Position numbers and translations under genes: made by a program
Notes under the pieces: model-generated
What the model saw: only the letters and a program-made list of their open reading frames with translations
Database searches by the model: none
What the model was told of the DNA's origin: nothing
Shown: piece by piece, positions 1 through 11,400 of the stretch
How positions within the stretch are numbered: the first letter of the stretch is position 1
Layout: every line of letters starts with the position of its first letter
Assembly: GCA_014281115.1 (NCBI GenBank)
Contig: JACONQ010000014.1
Span: forward strand, 2,480,001-2,544,000
DNA: 64,000 nt
Origin: Laburnicola sp. R22_1
Lineage: Eukaryota > Ascomycota > Dothideomycetes > Pleosporales > Didymosphaeriaceae
Direction: 5' to 3'

Positions 1-978
1 GCAGCGCGCCCTCAAACGAACCCGCCGCTCAAGCTGCGAAGATCCCGTCTTCACACCCTCCACATCGACGGTGATAGCCCTGCAGATATGACGCACGAGC
101 GCCACGCGGTAGAATGTGCTCCGCTGTGTATGAGACGGTGTGAGTGGAGCGCGCGTCATGAAGGATTGCGAACGATAGAGCATATCGCGCCTGTCGATTC
201 GGATCAATCATGCCGCATAGGCATGCTGCCAGGGGTCATTTCACAACATCGGCATGCCGCCATTAGCAGTGGCAGCGAAACCCTCCCCTCTTTCGAATGA
301 CGAAGTCGCTCACACGACGCACGCTCAGCCTCTGCTACCCTTATCGCATACCATTCTTCTTGAATTCCGCCAAGGTGACGACCCAAGGTGACGACCCGAG
401 CATCCTCAACCGGATCTCCACGATGCGGCCTCTGCAGCGCAGTTCGTCCACCATGCCGACGCTCTCGCCTCCCACCGACCGTTCCGATGCGCGCAAGCCC
501 GCGAGCCTCATCTAAGATGCGCAACAATCGACGAATAAAAGCGCCACAATCACCGTTCCCAGTACCGCAATTGTTTAGTTCCGAGGGTCGTCGTGCAGGG
601 CGGTTGTCCCCGCAAATGCTTGGACCCTTAGGACCCTGGCTACGTCACCGCCGTCATCGTACCTCTGTTAGTGGGAGCACCAGAAGCACAGTCTTCAAAT
701 AACCTTTATAGGGCTTTCGGATCGTTTCTGCTGCGTGCTTCGTCACGAGTTGCACAGAGGTTGATAGGGAGGATCAAACAATATAACTCTCGTAACCCCC
801 GTCTCTAGCTCCCCATCGTCGCTCCACACGAAGCTTGATCTCGAACGACCACGCAACCTCACCACATCCCACCCAATTACACCCACCCGCTCCCACTACC
901 GCCTACCCCACATCCGACCAATACCAAGCCCTCACCTCATCACCCCATCTCACGCTACGTCACCCAACCAACCAAACC
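1..978. other. no supported gene
   Basis: Both strands carry only short ORFs without recognisable domains or convincing splice structure. A 13-base direct duplication (aaggtgacgaccc) lies near 371-396. The last ~150 bases are C-rich and pyrimidine-biased and are probably the promoter or 5' leader of the gene that starts at 979. Confidence 0.5.
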
Positions 979-1699
979 ATGGGCGACTCCGCCGCCCACC
1001 GCACCTTCCTGCCCCCATCACAGGGCTCCTTCGCCTCCCCCACCCCCTCCGGCCTAACACCCACCACGCGCTCCGAAGCCGAAGCCGCCCTCATGCGCAA
1101 CGCAACCCAGCAAACCGACTCTGCTGCGCCCGCCGTACCCCCCGGTCTTGACAGCGAAGCAACCGACAGCGACGCCGACGGCCTGTCCGAGGCGCAGAGG
1201 GCGTATCGTCGTCCAACTGGCGGGCGGATTCGGACCAGCTCGACGAATTATGAGGAGGCGCTGAAGCAGTTGAAGGGGGAGGAGAGTGTGTCGTGAGTTC
1301 CTTTGCCTTTGTTTTTTAATTGCCATATACAACATGTCGCGAGGAAGGGTTGCTAACGGGGCTAGATCCAACGTCGACGACGACACCCCCGCAAACGCAG
1401 ACAACACGAGCGACATGACCGGCCTCGCAAAAGTCGCGCCCCCGACATCTTCCTCTTCAGCACACCCCTTCCCGCCCCCAGGCCAGGGCGTCGTCCCGCT
1501 GCACACGGGCATTGGCGCCGCGCCGCAGGCCGCCGAGTCGAAGAAGACGCGGAACGGGGGCCTGAGTCTCGGCCAATTGGGCAGACAGCAGAGCTGGAGT
1601 GAGCAGGATAAGAAGCACCTGCTGCAGGAGAGGTTGATGACGGAGGTCAAGGGCGAGGCGGGGTATGATTCCGAGGCCAATGGCGGGGCGGAAAGATAG
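979..1699 (+). CDS. small conserved fungal protein of unknown function
   Basis: Two exons, 979-1292 and 1366-1699, give a 215-aa protein. The 73-nt intron has a GTGAGT donor, a GCTAAC branch-like site and a CTAG acceptor, and the frame runs through it cleanly. The start is the first ATG after a C-rich leader. The protein is hydrophilic and rich in Ser, Thr, Pro and Ala, with no signal peptide or membrane segment. The N-terminal half has a Pro/Ser/Thr-rich stretch, then a charged segment containing LSEAQRAYRRPTGGRI and YEEALKQLK. The C-terminal half has a Gly/Leu segment (GLSLGQLGRQQSW) and a Lys/Glu-rich end. I do not recognise the family. The intron and composition suggest a real, probably disordered, soluble protein. 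Confidence 0.7.
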
Positions 1700-2662
1700 A
1701 GAGGGAGGGAGGGAGAGATGCAAGCTAGCTGGGTCTGAGGGCGTTGATGAGTTAGTTACGAGGATATGGCATACGTGGCGTTCTGGTGTTGGCAAAAGTT
1801 TCACCTGTCGCTTGGTTGTAGGAATCATGGGTCAATTTAATACATTGGGAATGGTTTTCATATTGTTTGCATCTATGGACCATGTTGTGCAGCTTCAGTG
1901 TCTCTCACAAAAATCTAGACCAGAGGATCAAAAGACGAAGCTCGAAACTCGGGGCCCCTGTACCAACTATCTCAGACCATTGATCCATGTCCGCTATATT
2001 CGGGTTGAAGCACTCTTCTACTCTGTAGTCGTCACCCAGCTCACACTCCCTCCATACACAACCCTTGCTGCAAGACTCGTCGTCGCCACCGGATCATGGC
2101 CGCGCTCGCTCATGCACTCACTCCCAAACTGGAGGTCGGCAGCAGGGCTTCTACTGTAGCGTAGTACTACAGCTGGCCCCTATTGCTCTACGCGATGGTT
2201 TGTATAGGCGTTATAGTATATATATATAAAAGCCCCTAAAAATAATGAATTATAGTATATAATTCTCTTTTTGATTACTAAGCAGGGGGCTCTGCTTTTA
2301 TTGTCATGTTATTAGTATTTGAGATGAAAGCCTTTGTCCTTCTACCCCTAGGTAGATAATTTAACAACACATAGAGCTATACTATAGACTAAAATACATA
2401 CAATTATAGCTACGCCACAGCCTAGAGGATAGCTACGTCCTTACGCCTTACAGGCCGTACTACGTTACGTTGGATACGCTGGTCGGCAGAGTAGAAATTG
2501 TGCGCTTGGCTTGATCAACCGTAGCCAGAGACTCAGAGTTGTCGGCGGGGGGCCAATGACTACACAGGCGAGGCACACCCCAGGGTTACGAAACCCAGGG
2601 ATTGAACCCCAGCAGTAGGCCTCACAGTCCGCGGGGGTATTCTGGTGACAATTTCCCAGACA
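1700..2662. other. intergenic, partly AT-rich decayed repeat
   Basis: No gene is supported. About 2160-2450 is AT-rich and full of TA-containing words (tatatatata, ctatactatag), unlike the GC-rich surroundings, which suggests a RIP-decayed repeat. Part of it recurs near 52.2 kb. Confidence 0.5.
2268..2375. repeat. copy A of a diverged dispersed repeat
   Basis: This AT-rich segment shares a recognisable core with 52218-52312 in the same orientation. Both have gattacta/gtttacta, then catgttatt, then aaagcctttgt, then ttctacccctaggtag, then tttaac and cacata in the same order and spacing. I infer two relics of one dispersed element. Confidence 0.55.
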
Positions 2663-3913
2663 CTAATCCAGATAGTATTTGCAGCGCTCACAATCATCCA
2701 TTGGAGGGAGAGGGAGGGGTTTGACGATAGAGCGGGAGTCGAGAGGGTCGATATCGGCAGAGTGGGAGTCCAGAGGCTGGATATCGGACTGGGGCTTAGC
2801 ACCGCAATGGGCACACCGGCCGCCCTTGCGGCAATTTGAAGGTCCGTCTTTGCATAGCTTACGCGAGCAGTCCCATTGGCACTCGGGGGCCCATGGACGG
2901 GCGCACTGGGTTCGTTTGCAGCGTTTCATCCAGTTAGTGCATTCTGGACAGGCCCGGTCGCTCCGGGCTTCGATTTGATCTGGGGACAGATCGTGCTCGC
3001 TACGCTTCTTGAGCTCGTTTTGAAATTCGGCCACATCGGCTTTCCATTCAGCATTGCCCTTTTCGCCGGAGGCTTCCGAGCTGCCTTTCTTCAAGGATGG
3101 ACAGGCGTCCTCGAACGCTGCCTCGAGTTCATGGATAGGCGAGCCAACTCGTTGAGAGACTGGCGCAACTCCTTCGCTGGAGCGTGACAAGACTTCCTCG
3201 TAGCGGGTCATGACCTCGTTGTAGCGTAATAGACTGTGTCGGTAGCACGCTAAAGTTTCTGCATACTGCGGCGAGGCATTGCTCTTGGAGGCCCGAGCAG
3301 CAAGCGTCTCGAGGTCGCGTGAGAGAAGTCCTGCACCGGAGGCTCCGGTAAGACCATCGCGTGCGACGCCGTTGTCATTGCAGTTGTACTGGAGTTCGCA
3401 CTCGCCACCCTGGCGACAAGTCTCGGGGCCCGTGTGACAAAGTCGGTCTCGACACCAGTTGTCGCATTGCGTCGTGAATGGGTGCTCACAATCGATATCT
3501 AGAGTTACTCTGTCAGCAGGTTTTCTCGGTGTGAGTCAACGTGTGTATAGGAACACAGTGCAACCCGGGACTATTGAATTGCACATGGCATGTGGGTGAG
3601 TGACTCCACCGTACGCAAGGTGGGTGAGACAGATATTCACCGTGCACCCCTCTGTCGGTCTGGGCCACGAAGCAGGTTGTAGAGATGCTGGGCGAGTGAC
3701 GTTCAGGACTGGGTCGGGTTACTTACATGTGCAATGCTTCATGAAGTTGTAGCATGGGCTACGAGATCCGCAGGTAGCCTGCGCCTCACGACCAGCAAGG
3801 AGACCTTCTGAAGACGGGCTGCTCGCAGCAATAAGGCTGGCTTCCGGCGAGGGAGGAGCGACTGCTGCGAGGACCGCCGTGGCAGCTACCGACAGAAGTA
3901 GAACGAGCTTCAT
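2663..3913 (-). CDS. secreted cysteine-rich modular protein (effector-like)
   Basis: Two exons, 3913-3727 and 3498-2663 (intron 3726-3499, GTAAGT...CTAG, phase 1), encode 340 aa. Another in-frame ATG lies three codons upstream (3922); I chose 3913 because it begins an ideal signal peptide (MKLVLLLSVAATAVLA) and matches its divergent partner. After the signal peptide are two Cys modules: residues ~48-95 (a C-x5-C-x6-C core, then HPF and a run of Cys) and ~260-308 (CPEC, NWMKRC, CKDGPSNC, GGRCAHC). Between them is a ~160-residue charged, helical-looking, Cys-poor spacer. A last CxxC (CERC) lies at the C-terminus. The module resembles those in the gene at 4572-5639. I know no named family; a secreted effector or structural protein is inference. 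Confidence 0.75.
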
Positions 3914-4571
3914 GTTGATCATGCGTGGGACGCACCGAGGAGAAGGATTCGATGGTGCCGATTGAGAGGTGTACAGGAAGTTGAGCGAGGAAGTTGAGCA
4001 GTCGCAGGCTTGGTTTTGCAGTGCGAGGAAGACGTTGCCTAGGTGAGAGTAGCGGTATCGTCGTGGTGAAAGCGTAGCGCCATCCCACCCAGCGGACCAA
4101 ACGGACGATTGCTCGAGTACCCTGTTGATCCAGCAGCAGTTTCCACAGCCAATTTTGCAAGATGCAGATTGTCTGTGCATAACTTGCTATGATGGGGCCG
4201 CCGGGCTGTATACGGGGGCAATGGTGACGCCAAACACGGAACACAAACCCGACGTCCCTCAATCACGCCGCAACCACCTAGCTGCTGTAAGACCGTTTCG
4301 GGACCATTAACACTTGCCACTCTAGCCTTATCTTGAAATTGCGACAGAGCTTCACCCTCACCGCTTTGATTCGTGGCCGCTTTCCAAGAGTTGGCAAACG
4401 CGCCGCACCTGCCGTTAAATTGCGTCTCCTCTGCGCACCCACAGCTCCTTCCCCCCACCACTTCCACCATTCCACACCACTTTTCCTCCACAATTCGCTT
4501 CCGTCACGCTTCTGGCCCACCAAATCATCTGTCTGTACACTGCCTGTCAGCTTCCAGCGCATTGCCTCAAC
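3914..4571. promoter_or_regulatory. shared divergent promoter of the two Cys-rich genes
   Basis: 658 bases separate the start codons of two divergently transcribed, related secreted proteins. No coding frame is convincing. The half next to the rightward gene is pyrimidine-rich (tccaccacttccaccattcc type). Co-regulation from one region is inferred from the head-to-head layout. Confidence 0.45.
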
Positions 4572-5639
4572 ATGAAGCTGCTGAACCTCCTTTCCTTCGC
4601 GGCACTCGGCGCCGTGGCACTCGCTGCCGCCGTCTCGCCACGAGGTGAGTCGCTCCTGCCACGTAGAAAACGCGCTGGCATCCCAAGTCTTGCATTCGTT
4701 GTGCTAATGCTCCCAACTAGCTGCGACGCCTGAGGACTCCGCATACCATTGCCCCAAGAGCTGTTCTCTTGACTGGGTCCAATGCCTGGGTTCCAACGTA
4801 GGCACCCGTTCTCCGAGGCGCATGGTTCTGCTAACAGATGTCCACAGAGCGGAAGTGGTTGCGTCCAGAGCCTGTGCAAGCAAGATAATGTAAGTCGCGA
4901 CAGCCCTCTTCGGGACACGAATGCTGACAACTACCAGTGCTTTTCCTCCTGTCATTTCTGCAACGGAGCTATGACCAAAGGCGAAGAGGACGTTGCACCC
5001 ATTGCTCGTTCCCCCGACAACTCTGCCGTCGTCAAGCCAGTTGAGCGTGCGGCTGAGAGCGAGGACTTTGACTGGTGCCCTAATAGTTGCGACGGGATAG
5101 TTAACAGGTGCCTGGCCAAGGTACGTTGAAGTTATAGCCACCAGACCAAAGCAGGGAAGCTGACCACCGTCATGGAAGCACCACCCATTCGAGGAATGTT
5201 GGAAGGAGATGTGCAAAGACGGCAAGGTAAGTCACACGTTTGACGTGCTCTGAGCTGCACATAGCTGATGCCCGCACAGTGCAACAAGTGCGATAAGAGA
5301 TGTCCTGCCATACCCGTTGACAGACGGAGCGACAGCATAACTCCTCTTGAGCTCGATGACACAGAGGCGCCAGTCGATGAGCTCCAAATTGCCGGTTACC
5401 GAAGCTTCTGTCCCCGGCCTTGCGTCCAGGGGTACTATGGCTGCTTGCAGGTACGTATATGTTCTGCCATACCCCCTAAGCACCTTGTAATAACGTCGTC
5501 TAGTCGCGTTCCGCAGAAGACTGCAGCCGTCAGTTCTGTCGAAGCTTGGTAAGCTAGTGAGTTCCACAGGATTTTAATAGATACTGATTTCACTTAGTGC
5601 AGGACATGGTGCGACTGGTGCCCTGATTTCCACGGCTAA
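4572..5639 (+). CDS. secreted protein with three tandem 8-Cys modules
   Basis: Eight short exons: 4572-4644, 4721-4797, 4848-4889, 4938-5120, 5179-5226, 5280-5450, 5504-5548 and 5598-5639, all GT-AG, giving 226 aa. A signal peptide (MKLLNLLSFAALGAVALAAA) is followed by three module copies at about residues 35-73, 111-150 and 185-226. Each follows C-P-x2-C-x6-C-L, then x5-8, then C-x4-C, then three or more Cys ending in a CxxC-type motif; they begin CPKSC, CPNSC and CPRPC. Two acidic, Pro-containing linkers separate them. Within each module one intron follows the C-L-x(1-3) motif and a second follows the next Cys pair, all in phase 0, so the gene appears to have grown by exon-group duplication. 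It is paralogous to the leftward gene at 2663-3913. Function unknown; extracellular and disulfide-rich is well supported. Confidence 0.8.
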
Positions 5640-6137
5640 AAGTTGGGTTTCGTCCCGCAGCTGCGAGGTTCGCGACATCAGACTTTCAGGCGGAGTCTGC
5701 AGGAATCCTTTGCGTTTTTTGCGGTGGATATACACGCGGAGAGGCGCGACGGCTGATGGCTAACTTCCTAGCTGGCGTGTTTGTTCGTAGTGGGAGCGGT
5801 TCGAAAATAACACGTGTTTGGTCCGGTATCAGTCCTTCACGACTTCGATATATGGAGAGACCCAAGCGGACGACATGAGTTGAGAATCTACAGCGCACAG
5901 ATGAACGTGCAAGTGTGACCCCAAGAACTATCTCTTACGCGTACTCAAGTTTAAATTGATGAATGACAGCCATAATCACGAAAAGATGCGAGAGGTGGAT
6001 AACTGCGAACTTGACCATTGGCAGTAATGAAATCGATACTACCTGAAGAAATCATACGCGTCTTTTCTTTTTGACGAGGCCGGTAGTCTTACAGCTCACA
6101 CAACTAAAGGGACAAACTTTTCCCTATGCAAACATCA
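5640..6137. other. intergenic between converging genes
   Basis: No gene is supported. This is the 3' side of the Cys-rich gene and of the leftward TBC gene. I see no repeat or RNA-like structure. Confidence 0.5.
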
Positions 6138-7494
6138 TCACGGTCGTACAATACTCACAGCCTTCTTCAGGAGCTCACTCAAAGGTCCCAACGAGGAGAC
6201 CCTGGGGCCAAAAGGGCGGCCCAGCCATAGCGCGTACACTCCAACAAGGATGGCTAGACCAAAAGCGCCTTGTCTGCGGTACACCCACAGCGTCCGGCAC
6301 GTCTTCTTCTGCGCCGCTCGGCTGTACCCCACGACCCTTTTGAGCAGCTGTTGCCTACGGACTTCTTTTTCCTGCTGCAGCATCCACGTCTCTGCGTCTT
6401 GGAGGGTGAGACTCGCCAGCGCCCTCGGCGTCGACGACGTCTTGAGCACGCTCGCCGACGAAATCTTCCACCAGGTCCAGCTCGCCAGCGACTCAGGCGG
6501 CAACCGCTCATACAGCTCGACGCTGCGCGCAATGTGAAACTCGACGTCAAACGGCTGCGGCAACTTCCCAAGCACCGCATGCATAATATCCTCGTCTTCC
6601 CTGTCAATCTCGAGCACCTCGTCCCTGCGGCTGAGCACGACGGCCGCAAAGAAGTATATCGGCATGACGGTGTGGCGCGCGAGGAAGAAGTCGAAAAGGC
6701 GGGCGATATCCCCGTAGTCCTGTATGTTGTGCGCGAACATGGTGATGGTCCCCGCCACAGCGAAATTTGGCTGGCTCTTGGGCAGATGGGTGTGCAGGGC
6801 GGGATCGGCGGCCGCGAGGATGGGGTTCAGCAGGCTGAGGTGGGCCATTGCGGGATCGAGCGAGGAGAGCATAAAGTCGCGGATGCGGAGCAGGCTGAGG
6901 CGGGTGACGGCTGCGGGGGCGGCTGGGGCGCCGAGCACGAGCATGAGCACCTGGACGATGTCGTGGTAGCCTTGGAAATAGCAGAGGGTGGGGTGGCGGC
7001 GGAGCGTTGCCGTGATGGTCGAGGAGAGGTCGTCTTTTAGCTGGGAGAGCTGCTTGTCGGACGAGTTCTTGGGGTAGTAGACGAAGGCGCGGTGGACGTC
7101 TAATGCTACCTGGCCCTCCTCTCTATGCGCAGGCAAGTCCCGCCATGGAACTTGCTCTTCTTGCTTGTTGTCCACGTCCGGGGCGCAGCCGAGGAGGATG
7201 GGCCCTGTTCTGCGTCAGAAGGGGGCCTGCCACAGCGAAGGCAGTACAGGGACGAGACGTACATGCTGCGCGGCGCAGGGTGTCGCTGACGAGGCCGAGG
7301 GTGCTGGTCGCGAGCCGCACGAGGGCGTCGACGTCGCGGTTCTGGCAGGCGGTGCTGATTTCGGCGGCTTTTTCTTGCGCGGCGGGCGAGAGTTCGGCTG
7401 AGGCTGTGAGGGTGCTGCGGCGCGAGGTGGGCAGGCTGGCTGAGCTTACGGAGCGCGAGGGGTTGCGGGACGAGGTTCGGGATGAGGAGGCCAT
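6138..7494 (-). CDS. GYP8: TBC-domain Rab GTPase-activating protein, Gyp8/TBC1D20-like
   Basis: Two exons, 7494-7263 and 7204-6138, give 432 aa. The donor GTACGT (7262) and the second of two nearby AGs (7205) join to make RAAWPILLG, the expected start of a TBC domain; the first AG would create a stop. A Ser-rich N-terminus precedes the TBC domain at ~75-310, with DVHRAF and YFQGYHDI, the two stretches around the catalytic Arg and Gln fingers (the second reads YFQGYHD as in TBC1D20). The C-terminus has a hydrophobic anchor (FGLAILVGVYALWLG, ~395-410) flanked by basic residues, as in the ER-membrane members Gyp8 and TBC1D20, which act on Rab1/Ypt1. The symbol is by family resemblance. GTGAGT just before the stop leaves a small chance of a further short exon. 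Confidence 0.85.
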
Positions 7495-8492
7495 AATAAC
7501 GAGGGCGCCGGCATGGCGTGCGGGTGGTTGATAGAGAACGCCACCAGATGTTCCTTCAGCCTGGGCCTGAGCAGTCCGGTGCGTGGTGGTGAATCGTCAT
7601 GGCGGTACAAGGGCTCGGGCTGAGGCCCCGGGGGTGTTTCGAACGTCGTCGCTTCCCTACGGCTTGCCGGGCGCTTGGCACGCTTCATTCATTCACGTCA
7701 CCGTGGGGTGGGCGACCGTGTTATCAACACCTTCACCGGTCCACACGCCAGAGATATCTGCCCAGAGACAAGCTGACAGGCGCCCCGGCTTCCCGTCCCG
7801 ATCGGCGGCATCCTTCTCGTCGTCAATCGTCGCCGAGCATACCGGGATCGCGCCCACCAGGCTGCGGCTTGACAGTGTCACACTCACCCCACGCATCGCA
7901 CTATTTCCCGCTTTCTCTCTAGCCTTTTGCCTTTTCAACTGCATATCGGCCACGGCATCACACGGCCAACCAATACCATCGGCCGGCGTGAGTTGTCGTA
8001 CGCGTTGCACCATCGTGAGATACCCGGTCCCTGTCCACCCGTATCGATCATACATAGCGATCGTACTGCGCCGTCCTCCGCGCCCTTCTGATGCCGTCCC
8101 GGGTATGTGAAGGACGTACCAGATTCTCCGACCCCCCTCCCATTCGCTCAGCCTGGCACTCCGCCGCTCAAGGCCTCCAATCGACGGCCCGTCTGTCGTT
8201 TCAATAGCTGACTCTTTATATGCTGTTGCATTGGCCCCGCATATCCTTTGCCTGAGCTAAGCGCATTTGTCTGACAAGGCTCGTATTTGATACAGGGGAG
8301 AACGAAGATGATAGTTACCCTGCGGCCCTACCAGTGCGACTTCACTTACTTCTCCTGCAGCAGGACTAGACTAGACACCTGCCTTTCTGCGCGTCTAGGC
8401 CGTACTCTCAAACGTAGCGCGGCTCTGTCATACTCGTATTCCCACTGACGCCTTGTCCTCTGTTGGGCGTATATCAGCCCTGGCCCTCCGCC
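7495..8492. promoter_or_regulatory. divergent intergenic/promoter region
   Basis: About 1 kb between the starts of the leftward TBC gene and the rightward propeller gene. Several ORFs of up to 175 codons cross it on the + strand, but none shows a domain, and all are compatible with chance in GC-rich DNA. A pyrimidine-rich stretch lies at ~7905-7940. I see no specific operator. Confidence 0.45.
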
Positions 8493-11400
8493 ATGGAGTT
8501 TCAATTTCAGGGTTCCGTCCTTGTCGACGGAGAATGGGTTTCGAGATCATCTGATGCCTATCAGATCATGGCGCGCAACCGACAGCTAGAAGACGCTAAG
8601 TTGGAGGATACTCCGAAGAAGGACTTCGGCGCCGAGGTACCTGACCTGGGCATTCTCTCCAAGACCATCGTCGAGAGCCCTCTTTACAGAACAATCTTGC
8701 CAGCAAACATACGCCACAAGGACCTGGATGATATAGTTCTCGTGGGCGAAGACTTTGTCCACTTGAAAGAAATCTGCGACTATGGCCATCTTCGTCACAT
8801 CGCAACCAAGGCTGACTTCAAGGGCAAAATATTGGCGGCGAGGACATTTGGCGACCCTCGAAAGGTGCAGATTAACACCTCTGAGCGAAGTCCGCTCCTG
8901 AAACGAGAATCCCTCCATCGGGCACGGAGATCTACGACAGGGGAAGAAGAGCCTACTTTTCCTCTTGAGGTGATTGTATTGACTCTCAGCACTAGGACGC
9001 TGATGTTCTTATGGGCAAAAGACAGCCACACAGGACGGACTACATTCGTTCAGAGGACATTGAAATTGCCAACATCAGCGTCAAGGTTTAATCGACCTGG
9101 GCCCTACTTGACGATTGATCCGAAATGCCGCGCGATAGCTGTAGCTGCTCACGAGGGCCGCTTTATGCTTTACAAGACCAAATCGATGGATACATGGCGG
9201 CACGAGATGCGGACAGGACATTACGATGTTCCTGTTGTGGAAGAAGCGCAGGTCCCGATCGAGGGGCGTATAATGCACATGGAATTCCTCTCGCCCTCGG
9301 ACAAGGCGGACGACTCACACGTTGTCCTTGTTTTCATTGTAGTCCAAGAAGGGAAGACGAGAGTCGCAGCCTACGACTGGGATTTCAGAAACAGCCTAGA
9401 CTGCACGCCTAGGATAGTTAGATCGGTGGTTGACTTTGGTGAGAATAATTTACTCCTTCTCTCACGGCTCACGTCTATCTCTGAAGATGTGGTAGCTGAC
9501 ACTTTGTAGAACGTCGCATTCCATCGCTCCTTATTCCCCTCGCCCGTAGCATGGATTTCCTACTAGTCCATGATGAGCATATTTCACTGTGGAAAGGCGT
9601 ACTGTCCGGGCCCCCGATCCCCGTCAAGACTATCATCGACGATCGTATTCTGAAGTCGCTCCGACCTGGCGGCAATAAAAGTACACCACATTGGGTTCAG
9701 TGGGATAGAGCTCCTCGTAACCCCGACTTCACTAAAGAAGCATTCTACTTGGCGCGGGAAGATGGCGCCATCATATACGTGGAGCGTCGCGATGGATACG
9801 ATCCCCTCGATATCACGGATGCCGGTAGTTGGCCATACCCGATCGATACCGCCTTTGCCTGCCTCAAAGCGGACGGTTCAGAATTTGCGCAATCTTATCC
9901 GGATGTGCTTGTCGCTGGAGGTTTCGGAAGCGACGGGCATCTGTGTAAGGTGGGTGCGTGGCCAAAAGAATACATGCACAAGAAGCCGTATTCAGAAAGC
10001 AACGTCTTCGGCTTCGTGGAGACAATACCAAATTGGGCGCCACTCACGGATATGTCTGTTTCACGGCTCCAAGGCGTGCCGCTACCCTACGATCGAGATC
10101 GACCTCGTGTGTTTGTCACCAACGGCAAATCTCCTTATGGCGAAGTCTCGCAGATAAGACGGGGGTTAAGGGCTCTGGTAGACAATTCATTCGAAGGCAT
10201 GAAAGGGTCTACAGGTATTTGGATCGTGGACCATGGCAGCCATACCCTCGACCAGGGCGAGGAACTTGAAAGGCAGGATTACGCGACCTTCGTCGTGAAC
10301 GCGCCTCCAGAGAGCTTGGTAATACGCGCATCGCGTACACGAGACGAACGGTCATATAGTAAAGGCATGTTCGGGGGCACGTGGAGTGGCGGAGTCTGGG
10401 AGACAATCGAACCCACCGGGGATGCTCTCATCCGCGATGCAGAAACCATTTCGGCTTGTGCCCTCAACGAGAAATTTGCTGTCCAGATCACATACAAAGA
10501 GGCTAGAGTTCTCCATCGCCCAGAATTGAATCAAGTCGGTTCGATTACCTTCTCCAACACTTTGGTTGGTGCCACTACCAAGCCGGGCCTTCCTTTCATG
10601 GTCGTTGCTTTCCGTGAAGGAAAAACGACCGTTATTCAAGCCATACCGATTTTGGATGATGGGTCTCTTGGTTCGCCAAGCCAAGGTTCAAGTCGTTGTG
10701 TTCTCTCTCATGACGCTACATGCATCGACATTTTATCATCCAGTGACGGACCTCTTATCTTCACGAGCACCGTTGATAAAGGCCTATACCTGTTTAGGAT
10801 GGACAAAACGGGTGCACTAAAGGTGGCTCACGATACACACAATGCTTTGACAAGCCCCCTGCTGCAGCGTGTATATGAAAGTGCCGTCATACTTACAATA
10901 CGCGGTCGGGAAGAGTTGGTGTGCGGCACACGAGACGGGTTCCTAATCAGCACGGCGCTAGATGCTACACAAGAGCGTAGGTCGCTTGGATCTATGCCGA
11001 GGTTTGATACTGACTTGGTATAGCATATCATCTAACCTCACCATCCATCACCCAGATGGGTTCTACCGCTGTGCGTGTTACCCTTAGCAAAACTGATCCT
11101 TCAATGGCATTCGTAGCTTGTGGACCGGACTTTTGCCGCGTCCGCTTGTCACACCGGAGCTGCCGAGTCCGCTTGCCAAATCGTAGTGAGGTCGACTCTA
11201 TATGGCTCGATGATCCACAGAATTCGACATATCTGCAGGGTCCCATACACGCAATGGATCAAGTCCCTCTGCCAGTAGCATCTGGCCAGCAGGAAAGAGA
11301 CCTTGGTGGTTTCATCTTCGCCATCTCCGGCGATCAGATGGTCTTCGCTCGATTAGACTACGACGTCAAATGGTCCAGTCAGGCCTTGTCTCCCCTGACT

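Noticed and set aside
2580..2610. tRNA-like T-arm (ggggttcaatcccc-like on the minus strand)
   Set aside because: No D-arm, anticodon arm or acceptor stem can be drawn at the right spacing.
6270..7040. 256-codon + strand ORF
   Set aside because: Antisense of the TBC gene; its composition is a reflection of that gene.
7205..7262. Apparent stop at the TBC gene splice join
   Set aside because: The second AG, five bases further downstream on the gene strand, gives AAWPILLG in frame; no pseudogene.
7583..8110. 175-codon + strand ORF in a divergent intergenic region
   Set aside because: No domain or intron support; GC-rich chance ORF.
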